From CAZPMO01 sp964587515 (GTDB taxonomy: Bacteria; Pseudomonadota; Alphaproteobacteria; MPNO01): DNA of 5,353 nt. The stretch covers positions 1 to 5,353 of the forward strand of contig CAZPMO010000247.1 in NCBI GenBank assembly GCA_964587515.1. Direction: 5' to 3'. The notes below the pieces were generated by a model. The model saw only the letters and a list, made by a program, of their open reading frames with translations. It had not been told where the DNA came from and ran no database searches. Position 1 is the stretch's first letter; the number at the start of each line of letters is the position of its first letter. Below, piece after piece: positions 1 through 5,321 of this stretch. The position numbers were made by a program, and so were the translations under genes.

Positions 1-50
1 CGCGCCGTCCTCGACCGCCATGGCGACGCATTCAATTTAGCGTTTATGGG

Positions 51-1232
51 TTAGTCGCGTCGGACGCCGGTCTCCGTGCGCTCCCCGGCCCCGCCCGGCC
101 AGCCCGTGGGCGTGTGGCTGGCGGTGCGGAGGCGTTGTTTGGTCATCCAGGATGATTTGTGCGCGAGGTCGTAGACCCAGCCCCTGAGCCGGGGCGGCCA
201 GTTGGCGGGGATGCCGTAAAGGGTGGAGAGGCGCTGGGTGTGTTCGGTCAACGGGCGCTCGCCTTGTTCCCAGTCCGCCAGCGCCGCCGCGACGTCGGCG
301 CGCCGGTCCAGATGGACCGCCAGGCTGAGGCCGTTCATCATGCCGCAGCCGCCGCCCTGCCCGAGATTGGGCGCCATGGCGTGGGCGGCGTCGCCGATGA
401 TGGCGACCCGGCCCGCCGACCAGCGTTTCAGCCTGATATCCAGGAACGGATCCCAGCGGCCGCTATCGCCGATGCGGGCGAACAGGGTCTCCAGGTGGGG
501 AAACCACCGGCTCCACCGCGCCGCATCGATCGGGACCCGCCGGCCATGGGAATCCGCGTTCTGCATCAGGAGCGCGACATAGACCCAGTCGTCGGAGCAC
601 GGCGTATACAGGACGCGCCGCGGCCCCGACCAATATTCGACATAGGTCTGGGTGTCTTCGCCGAGACGCTCGGCCTCGGTGCGCGGGATCAGCAGGCGGA
701 TGGCGCCGTCGGGCAGCGCCTTCCACCGTTTCACCAGCCCGAGCGAGTCGCGCGTCGGCGACCCGACGCCGTCGGCCCCGACCACCAGGTCGGCCTTCAG
801 CCGCCGTCCGTCGGCGAGGACAAGCTCGCCGTCGGGGGTCGCGCCGGCGACCTCGGAATCGGTGACGATCTCGGCGCCGGCCCTGGTCGCGACCTCGGCC
901 AAGGCGTCGATGCAGTTCTGGCGGATGATGGAGAACATCCGCATGGGCCCGCCGACGGGCCATTCGATGCGGGCGATGGTGGCGTTGGAATCGTCGCGCA
1001 TCTCGCGCGCGCGGCCGGGAAAGGCGCCCCGCGTCGCGGCGTCGAAGGCGCCCACCGCCTCGAACACCTTGAGGCCGTTCTCGTAGATGTAGATGCCGGC
1101 GCCGGCGGTGCGCAGCCGGTCTCCGATCTCGTGGACGCGCACGCTCCAGCCCCGCTGGGCCAGGGCGGCGGCGGCCGTCAAACCGGCGAACCCGGCCCCG
1201 GCGATTTCCGCGTGACGCCTTCCAGATGACAT
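51..1232 (-). CDS. FAD-dependent monooxygenase (group A aromatic hydroxylase-like)
   Basis: A 393-residue cytoplasmic flavoprotein of the PHBH/salicylate hydroxylase fold. Such enzymes use NAD(P)H and O2 to hydroxylate an aromatic or similar ring. Visible motifs are the N-terminal Rossmann GAGFAG (residues 12-17) with acidic E35 ending the second strand, the GADG motif (152-155), and the FAD-ribose motif GDAAHAMAPNLGQGGG (280-295). The stretch after GQG reads CGMMNGLSL, where many relatives have an acidic AxEDA-type helix; this may mark a subfamily. The ATG at 1232 is chosen because it lies 11 codons before the first glycine, the usual spacing. The frame stays open upstream to a TTG at 1271, but that adds 13 residues of no family character. 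The Shine-Dalgarno is weak (only a G-rich stretch). The gene points the same way as the RutE-like gene, but 314 bp separate them, so co-transcription is uncertain. The substrate is unknown. The fold assignment is firm; the reaction is inferred from the family. Confidence 0.93.
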   Translation of the reverse strand: MSSGRRHAEIAGAGFAGLTAAAALAQRGWSVRVHEIGDRLRTAGAGIYIYENGLKVFEAVGAFDAATRGAFPGRAREMRDDSNATIARIEWPVGGPMRMFSIIRQNCIDALAEVATRAGAEIVTDSEVAGATPDGELVLADGRRLKADLVVGADGVGSPTRDSLGLVKRWKALPDGAIRLLIPRTEAERLGEDTQTYVEYWSGPRRVLYTPCSDDWVYVALLMQNADSHGRRVPIDAARWSRWFPHLETLFARIGDSGRWDPFLDIRLKRWSAGRVAIIGDAAHAMAPNLGQGGGCGMMNGLSLAVHLDRRADVAAALADWEQGERPLTEHTQRLSTLYGIPANWPPRLRGWVYDLAHKSSWMTKQRLRTASHTPTGWPGGAGERTETGVRRD

Positions 1233-1546
1233 GCCCCGACCCGCAACGACGACCCTAATCCAAGCAGCCAAATTACCACACGGCGAAGTCGGGGCAAATT
1301 TGGGGTCAGCTGGTCAGTGCACGAGTTTCAGAAAATAGGCGTACCACATGGTGCCGGTCTCCCTACGCCAAGGCTTCGGGAGACACTCCCACGCCTGAGC
1401 GCCTTCGCGCGCAAGACCACCAAGGCCGGCATTTTGTCTTTTAATTTGCTGATGCTAATGGTGCGAGTCGATGCGCTGTTTAAATCAGTTCGAAGCTTTC
1501 CTCTGCTCCGCCGGCATCGTTTTCCGATCCGCTAAACCGCGCCTGA
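1233..1546. other. Intergenic region with decayed sequence, no intact gene
   Basis: About 314 bp separate the two minus-strand genes. No convincing gene is seen. The 1291-1317 part has the 8-bp palindrome caaatttg (1295-1302) and a repeated ggtcag (1304-1309 and 1312-1317). Around 1357-1394 there are imperfect copies of a tctccctacgcc / cactcccacgcc unit and a small perfect hairpin, gggag-aca-ctccc (1378-1390). The stretch 1433-1495 is more AT-rich than its surroundings. No clear terminator for the RutE-like gene and no strong promoter for the monooxygenase gene could be picked out, although the latter must either lie here or the gene must be read through from upstream. Confidence 0.6.
1314..1349 (-). 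pseudogene. Possible remnant of the start of a GIY-YIG endonuclease gene
   Basis: On the minus strand an ATG at 1349 opens the short peptide MWYAYFLKLVH, followed by TGA at 1314-1316. From memory, small alphaproteobacterial GIY-YIG (UvrC/URI-like) proteins often begin MWYVYFLKL and continue into GDIYVGST. Only the first nine or so residues match here, and the rest of the domain is absent. The sequence that follows (tgaccccaaatttgcccc on the minus strand) is unlike the family, as if the gene had been cut near its beginning. The match is short and chance cannot be excluded. Confidence 0.28.
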
Positions 1547-2197
1547 TCAGAGGATTTCACAGACGTCGTCGAAATCGAACCTGTTGAACTTTCGGTAGAC
1601 TTTCGAGTGGTTCCCGTACCCGATGTTGCTGATAAAATTCGACTTAACGGGGGTGCCGGCGAAAAACAGCTCATCGACCATTGCGTTTTTGAACCCCGAT
1701 ATTGAACCGCAATCGAGTCCCAGCGCGCGGGCCGCGATAATGAAATAGGCGCCTTGGAGCGAGCTGTTGCGGAACGCCGTTTCCGCCCTGTATGCGGCGT
1801 CTTCGGTGTGTCTTTTCCACACCGGTGGGGCGAGTTGCGGGAAAAGAAAGTCGAACTGCTTCCAGTAGTCCGGGTCGTAGCCGATGATGGCGACGACGGG
1901 CGCGGTCATGGTCTTTTCCAGGTTCGATTCCGCGATCGCCGGCCGCAGCCGTTCCTTTTCTTCCGGGCGCCTCAGGAACTTGATCCGGGCCGGACAACAA
2001 TTGCTGCTCGTCGGCCCCATTTTCATCAGATCGTAAATCTGGCGGAGCAGTTCGTTGGACACCGGCCGGTCCTGCCATCCATTGTGTGAGCGCGCTTCGC
2101 GGAACAACAGGTCCAGCGAATCATCGTCGATGGTTCGGATGCGGCGCCTGACATCTTCTACCGCCCTATGCGCGCTTGCCACCAATTCGTCGTTCAT
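1547..2197 (-). CDS. rutE: RutE-like malonic semialdehyde reductase, nitroreductase family
   Basis: A 216-residue cytoplasmic FMN-dependent reductase of the nitroreductase superfamily. As recalled, it closely follows Escherichia coli RutE, which reduces malonic semialdehyde to 3-hydroxypropionate in pyrimidine breakdown. Shared blocks are RSHNGW (36-41), GPTSSNCCPAR (61-71), KERLRPA (81-87), ETAFRNSSLQGAY (139-151), ALGLDCG (158-164), SGF (167-169) and NIGYG (191-195). These include the FMN-contacting N-terminal arginine/serine region and the C-terminal glycine-rich loop. It has about 15-20 more N-terminal residues than the 196-residue E. coli enzyme. The ATG at 2197 is supported by an AGGAG site six bases upstream. 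No other rut gene is present, so the cellular substrate may be a different semialdehyde, enone or nitro compound. It is divergent from the TRAP transporter genes, 124 bp away, and may share control with them. Family is secure; the exact reaction is inferred. Confidence 0.9.
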   Translation of the reverse strand: MNDELVASAHRAVEDVRRRIRTIDDDSLDLLFREARSHNGWQDRPVSNELLRQIYDLMKMGPTSSNCCPARIKFLRRPEEKERLRPAIAESNLEKTMTAPVVAIIGYDPDYWKQFDFLFPQLAPPVWKRHTEDAAYRAETAFRNSSLQGAYFIIAARALGLDCGSISGFKNAMVDELFFAGTPVKSNFISNIGYGNHSKVYRKFNRFDFDDVCEIL

Positions 2198-2203
2198 GCC
2201 AGT

Positions 2204-2208
2204 CTCCT
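2204..2208 (-). promoter_or_regulatory. Ribosome binding site of the RutE-like gene
   Basis: Read on the minus strand this is AGGAG, followed by ACTGGC and the ATG at 2197. The six-base spacing is near ideal and fixes the start codon. Confidence 0.8.
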
Positions 2209-2216
2209 GTGGGTTC

Positions 2217-2236
2217 CCGTTCAGCTATCTGAACGG
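2217..2236. promoter_or_regulatory. Perfect 8-bp inverted repeat, candidate operator or leader hairpin
   Basis: ccgttcag-ctat-ctgaacgg: two perfectly complementary 8-base arms around a 4-base spacer, the only strong dyad in the divergent control region. It lies 8 bp upstream of the RutE-like gene's Shine-Dalgarno and 85 bp upstream of dctP. The 20-bp size and near-helical-turn half-site spacing suit a dimeric helix-turn-helix repressor (GntR-, TetR- or MarR-like). In RNA read leftward it would form a hairpin just before the ribosome site. It lacks a following T run, so it is not a typical intrinsic terminator. No regulator gene lies inside the window. Confidence 0.5.
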
Positions 2237-2249
2237 CACGGTGATATTG

Positions 2250-2279
2250 TTGAAGTCTATCGAGATTAAACGATATGTT
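2250..2279 (+). promoter_or_regulatory. Candidate sigma-70-type promoter for the TRAP operon
   Basis: TTGAAG (2250-2255) matches the -35 consensus at four of six bases. It is followed after 18 bases by TATGTT (2274-2279), which matches the -10 consensus at four of six. The surrounding stretch (2240-2285) is clearly more AT-rich than the flanking genes. Transcription would begin near 2286, giving a leader of about 36 bases that includes the dctP ribosome site. Assignment is by eye only. Confidence 0.35.
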
Positions 2280-2302
2280 ACTAATCCGTGATCATGGGGT
2301 GC

Positions 2303-2308
2303 TATAAT
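2303..2308 (+). promoter_or_regulatory. Perfect TATAAT hexamer abutting the dctP ribosome site
   Basis: A consensus -10 hexamer, but only 14 bases before the dctP ATG. Transcription from it would start near 2314-2316, inside the Shine-Dalgarno, giving an almost leaderless message. No good -35 lies at 16-18 bp spacing (best is ttacta at 2278-2283). It is either a chance AT-rich ribosome-site flank or an unusual promoter. Confidence 0.2.
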
Positions 2309-2310
2309 AA

Positions 2311-2316
2311 GGGAGG
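2311..2316 (+). promoter_or_regulatory. Ribosome binding site of dctP
   Basis: GGGAGG, continuing as gggaggaa, sits five bases before the ATG at 2322. It is the strongest ribosome site in the window, fitting the need for a large excess of binding protein over the membrane subunits. Confidence 0.85.
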
Positions 2317-2321
2317 AAGTC

Positions 2322-3320
2322 ATGCGCAGGTTATCAATTCTCGTGTTGGCGCTGACCGTTTTGGGCGCCACAAACACCTTAGCGGCGCCGAAACTCGTTA
2401 GAATGGCCGGTTTCACGCCCGCGAAAAGCGTGGTCGTGAGCAAGACGTTGATACCGTTTATCAAAACGGTGAATGGCGAGGTCGGCGACGAGATCAAGCT
2501 CAAGGGGTACTGGGGCGGTTCCCTTGGCCGTAATCCCAAGAAGCAATATGACCTTGTCCTCAAGGGCATCGCCGATACGGCGTTTTTCGATCCCGGCTAT
2601 TCGCCCGGGAAATTTCCCGATTTCGGACTTTTCGAGCTGCCATTCCTGGCGCGATCCGGCCTTGAAGCGTCGGTCGCCATGTGGCGCATGTATAAGGCGG
2701 GCCACATTCGCGGGTTCGACAAGGTCAAGCTGCTCGGCACATATTCGACCGATATCTCCTTCATCCACACCAAGGCGCCGATCAAGTCCATATACAAGCT
2801 CAACGGGCTGAAGATGCGCACCGCCGGGCCGGTGTTGTCGGACACGGTCAGGGCGCTCGGCGGCGTGCCGATCGGTCTTCCGGTCACCCAGACCACCGAG
2901 GCGCTGAGCCGCGGCGTCGTCGACGGCGCGCATACCGGATGGTCCGTCATCCTGGTTTTTCGCATGGCGAGTCTCGTCAAGTACCATTACGAGGCGCCAC
3001 TCGGGATCGTGCCGCTGGCGACGGTCATGAACAAGAAAACATGGGATGGCTTTTCACGGCGCGTGCAGGCGTCGATCGACAAGCACAGTGGCGCGGTGTT
3101 CTCCCAAAAATCAGGAGCGGGCTTTGACAGAGTGGCCGGGATCATGGCCCGCAAGGCCAAGAAAAGCGGCGACACCATCGTGCCGATGGACGCTGCGGGC
3201 TATAAGCGTGGCGCCGCCTGGGCCAAGCCGTTGCACGCGAAGTGGATCAAGGAAGAGAATGGCCAGGCGAAATACGACGCCTATCTGAAGATCCTGGCCG
3301 ACATCCGCGCCGGCAAGTAA
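2322..3320 (+). CDS. dctP: TRAP transporter substrate-binding protein DctP
   Basis: A 332-residue periplasmic solute receptor of a tripartite ATP-independent periplasmic transporter; it binds an organic acid and delivers it to the DctQM membrane complex. The N-terminus is a Sec signal peptide: MRR, a hydrophobic stretch (residues 4-16) and a likely cut after A21 in TNTLAA. The mature part shows the family landmarks: GGSLG (65-69) followed by the xxxGIAD block (82-85), FELPFL (104-109), and the core KMRTAG (164-169) whose R166 corresponds to the arginine that pairs with a substrate carboxylate in characterised DctP proteins. TTEALSRGVVDG (191-202) matches the usual ExYxALQxGVVDG segment. Length is typical. 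The gene is first in the operon, with a strong ribosome site and 21 bp before dctQ. The substrate cannot be deduced; a carboxylate is likely because R166 is present. Confidence 0.95.
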   Translation: MRRLSILVLALTVLGATNTLAAPKLVRMAGFTPAKSVVVSKTLIPFIKTVNGEVGDEIKLKGYWGGSLGRNPKKQYDLVLKGIADTAFFDPGYSPGKFPDFGLFELPFLARSGLEASVAMWRMYKAGHIRGFDKVKLLGTYSTDISFIHTKAPIKSIYKLNGLKMRTAGPVLSDTVRALGGVPIGLPVTQTTEALSRGVVDGAHTGWSVILVFRMASLVKYHYEAPLGIVPLATVMNKKTWDGFSRRVQASIDKHSGAVFSQKSGAGFDRVAGIMARKAKKSGDTIVPMDAAGYKRGAAWAKPLHAKWIKEENGQAKYDAYLKILADIRAGK

Positions 3321-3341
3321 CGACGGCAAGGAACGGTCGTA

Positions 3342-3917
3342 ATGGCGGCTGGAACGCTCCCATCGAGTCGATGGTTCGATCCATCGACTCGATGGGCCGC
3401 CTTTCTTGGATTTTTCGCTCTGCTGATTTCGGCCGGCGTCACGGTAACCGACGCCCTGATGCGCGGCTTTCTCAACTCTCCGCTCTATAGCTGGTCGGAT
3501 TTAAGCCAGCTCGTCTACGCGATCGTGATTGTCGCCTGCTTTCCCGCCGGGCTGCTTCAGGGCCACAACATCACCATTCGGTTTCTCGGCTCTGCCCTGG
3601 GAACCCGGGCGACATATTGGCTGGAAGTCTTCGGTGCCTTGCTGACACTGTGTTTCTTCCTGCTTATCGCGTGGCAGTTCGTTGTTCTGACCGATGAACT
3701 TCGAACCACCAACGACACCACGATGACGATAAAATTCATCACCTGGCCGTGGTGGACCGTGGTGACAACCATCATCATCGTGTGCGTGCCGATACAGGCC
3801 GTCGTGACCTGGGGCCAGCTTCGCCGGGCCGTAAGGGGCGAAGGACCGGGCGGCTTCGTGCCGCAGGAATTCGACGACGATGAAGCGGACGATTTCATGG
3901 TAACGGACATCGTTTGA
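3342..3917 (+). CDS. dctQ: TRAP transporter small permease subunit DctQ
   Basis: A 191-residue inner-membrane protein of the DctQ family, the small subunit that pairs with DctM and helps dock the binding protein. Four hydrophobic segments are visible (about residues 18-36, 52-72, 92-116 and 133-157), the standard topology. The W51-SDLSQLVYA stretch and GHNITIRF (74-81) match the conserved region around the second helix. The C-terminal tail is strongly acidic (EFDDDEADD, 176-184). The ATG at 3342 follows dctP by 21 bp with AAGGAA (3328-3333) eight bases upstream; no other good start precedes the first helix. The N-terminus contains an echo, PSSRW then PSTRW (residues 7-18), produced by the inverted repeat described at 3359-3396. 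The stop lies two bases before the dctM ATG, implying coupled translation. Family assignment is based on topology, motifs and position. Confidence 0.93.
   Translation: MAAGTLPSSRWFDPSTRWAAFLGFFALLISAGVTVTDALMRGFLNSPLYSWSDLSQLVYAIVIVACFPAGLLQGHNITIRFLGSALGTRATYWLEVFGALLTLCFFLLIAWQFVVLTDELRTTNDTTMTIKFITWPWWTVVTTIIIVCVPIQAVVTWGQLRRAVRGEGPGGFVPQEFDDDEADDFMVTDIV
3359..3396. repeat. Perfect 16-bp inverted repeat inside the dctQ 5' coding region
   Basis: Left arm cccatcgagtcgatgg (3359-3374), spacer ttcgat (3375-3380), right arm ccatcgactcgatggg (3381-3396). The arms are fully complementary. Each also contains a near-palindrome, ccatcga-S-tcgatgg, centred at 3367 and 3388; the copies differ only at the central base and their centres are 21 bp apart, two helical turns. 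The repeat begins 17 bases after the dctQ start codon and encodes PSSRW-FD-PSTRW in frame. In RNA it would form a very stable stem-loop that could protect the dctP message from 3' decay and reduce dctQM translation; on DNA it could be a paired operator. It might also be a small palindromic element inserted in frame. The structure is certain; the role is not known. Confidence 0.9.
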
Positions 3918-3919
3918 CC

Positions 3920-5242
3920 ATGGATCCTCTGGTTCTGGGACTGCTCGGCATCGGGGGCATGTTCGTTCTGATCGCGCTCCATGTGCCGATCGGCGTCGCC
4001 ATGGGCCTGGCCGGTTTCGTATGCGTCGGCTTGATGCTGGGGTGGGAACAGGCGATCGCGCTGTTCGGCATCGAGCCGTCGGGCATCGTCTCCCATACCG
4101 ACCTTGCCGTCATACCTTTGTTCCTTTTGATGGGCAGCTTCGCGGGCGCGGCCGGCCTTTCGGCCGACCTTTACCGGTTGGCGTACGCGCTGGTCGGTCA
4201 TCTGCGCGGCGGTCTGGCGATGTCGACGATCGGCGGGTGCGCGGGCTTCGGCGCGGTCTGCGGATCGTCGGTGGCGACGTGCGCGACCATGACCCGCGTC
4301 GCGCTGCCCGAAATGCTCCGGCGCAACTACCAGCCCGCGCTGGCGACCGGCTCTATCGCGGCCGGCGGCACGCTTGGCATGCTGATACCGCCTTCGGTGA
4401 TCATGGTGCTCTATGCGGTCTTGACCGAACAGTTCGTAATCGCGCTGTTTGTGGCGGCGATCATGCCGGGCCTGGTGGCGGTGCTGCTGCATTTCATCGC
4501 AATCTTCATCTACGTCCGCGTCAATCCGGACGCCGGTCCGGCGGGCCCGAAAATGGCCTGGCCGGAGCGGCTACGCGTCATCCGCGACTCGTGGGCGGTT
4601 GTATCGTTGGGTGTGGTGGTAAGCGGCGGGATTTATACCGGCATTTTCACCGTCGCCGAGGCGGCGGCGGTGGGCGCCATCATGTCATTCGGATTTGCGA
4701 TCATGAGGCGCAAGCTGACACGGCGCGTGCTGTGGCGGGTGTTAAGCGAGTCGGCCGCCAATACGGGCCTGATCTACCTCATCATCATCGGCGCCCATAT
4801 CTTTTCCTATTTCGTCGCGTTGTCGGACATGGCGGAACAGCTGGTGTCGGTGATTCAGTCGCTCGGCGTCCATCCCCTTGTCGTGATGTTTCTGCTTCAC
4901 CTGGTGTATCTGATTCTGGGAAGCATTTTCGATACCGTCGCGGCGATGGTGATAACGCTTCCCTTCGTGTTTCCATTGATTGTCGCCCTGGGATTCGACC
5001 CGATCTGGTTCGGCGTCATTAACATCATGGTGATCGAGATCGGGATGATTACGCCGCCCATAGGTCTCAATGTCTTCGTCCTGCACGGCATAGCGCGAAC
5101 GATTCCACTCGGTACAATCTTTCGTGGAATCGTCCCGTTCCTGGCCGCCGACCTGGTGCGTCTTGCGATCCTGACATTCTTCCCCGTGATTGCCCTGTGG
5201 CTGCCTGGTCTGTTGGGCATGCTCGAAAAGGCCGCGGGGTGA
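3920..5242 (+). CDS. dctM: TRAP transporter large permease subunit DctM
   Basis: A 440-residue inner-membrane protein, the transport-catalysing large subunit that couples import of the organic acid to a sodium or proton gradient. Hydrophobic helices run along the whole length, as expected for 11-12 membrane segments, and the length is usual. Conserved blocks include SFAGAAGL (73-80), GFGAVCGSSVATCATM (109-124), TGSIAAGGTLGMLIPPS (143-159), MPGL (182-185), GGIYTGIFTVAEAAAVGA (236-253; usually TPTEAA), and MITPPIGLN (376-384). The ATG at 3920 follows the dctQ stop by two bases. A TTG at 3914 overlapping that stop is open too but less likely. There is no good Shine-Dalgarno, so initiation probably depends on ribosomes finishing dctQ. 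The dctM stop is followed after four bases by another start codon. Confidence 0.96.
   Translation: MDPLVLGLLGIGGMFVLIALHVPIGVAMGLAGFVCVGLMLGWEQAIALFGIEPSGIVSHTDLAVIPLFLLMGSFAGAAGLSADLYRLAYALVGHLRGGLAMSTIGGCAGFGAVCGSSVATCATMTRVALPEMLRRNYQPALATGSIAAGGTLGMLIPPSVIMVLYAVLTEQFVIALFVAAIMPGLVAVLLHFIAIFIYVRVNPDAGPAGPKMAWPERLRVIRDSWAVVSLGVVVSGGIYTGIFTVAEAAAVGAIMSFGFAIMRRKLTRRVLWRVLSESAANTGLIYLIIIGAHIFSYFVALSDMAEQLVSVIQSLGVHPLVVMFLLHLVYLILGSIFDTVAAMVITLPFVFPLIVALGFDPIWFGVINIMVIEIGMITPPIGLNVFVLHGIARTIPLGTIFRGIVPFLAADLVRLAILTFFPVIALWLPGLLGMLEKAAG
5236..5242 (+). promoter_or_regulatory. Ribosome binding site overlapping the dctM stop
   Basis: GGGGTGA, one mismatch from the GGAGGTGA-type anti-16S consensus, lies four bases before a GTG at 5247 and includes the dctM TGA. 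It indicates that a fourth gene was translated in this operon. Confidence 0.5.
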
Positions 5243-5246
5243 AATC

Positions 5247-5321
5247 GTGAGCACGCGACCGAAATCCCCGCCGCGCGATTACCCGGATTTGCACGATCAT
5301 CTAGAGCGTTTCACGGTTTGA
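5247..5321 (+). pseudogene. Truncated fourth operon gene, possibly UbiD-family decarboxylase start
   Basis: A GTG at 5247, preceded by a good ribosome site, opens a 24-codon frame that ends at TGA 5319-5321. The segment RDYPDLHDHLE (residues 10-20) resembles, from memory, the first helix of UbiD-family decarboxylases, which commonly start with a DLHDHL-type stretch followed by LExxGxLxRI. UbiD proteins are prenylated-flavin enzymes of about 450-500 residues that remove or add carboxyl groups on aromatic or alpha,beta-unsaturated acids. Here the similarity is lost after HL, exactly where a repeat-like sequence begins at 5301, so the gene seems cut by an insertion. If the gene continues beyond the window past an inserted element, only its fragments would remain. 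The match is short, and a stand-alone small peptide or chance frame is possible. Confidence 0.4.

Noticed and set aside
159..1229. Long plus-strand open frame (about 356 codons) opposite the monooxygenase gene
   Set aside because: It is antisense to a gene with clear family motifs. Its product is rich in proline, arginine, glycine and alanine with no recognisable motif, as expected for a mirror frame in GC-rich coding DNA.
1378..1390. gggag-aca-ctccc as a terminator for the RutE-like gene
   Set aside because: The stem is only five pairs and no T run follows on either strand.
1317..1535. 72-codon plus-strand frame in the intergenic region
   Set aside because: It starts at GTG without a convincing ribosome site, resembles no known family, and overlaps the opposite strand of the possible GIY-YIG remnant.
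4153..4166. Small hairpin cggcc-tttc-ggccg in dctM
   Set aside because: Five-base GC stems like this are frequent in GC-rich coding DNA and encode ordinary conserved residues here.
3557..4492. Long minus-strand open frame opposite dctQ and dctM
   Set aside because: It runs antisense across two genes, has a low-complexity H/R/Q/D-rich composition and no plausible ribosome site.
4531..4543. Odd palindrome cgccgg-t-ccggcg in dctM
   Set aside because: It is short, GC-only and lies in a loop-coding stretch; no reason to think it is functional.
4021..5022. Second plus-strand frame overlapping dctM
   Set aside because: It is the +2 shadow of dctM, arginine- and glycine-rich and without membrane helices or motifs.
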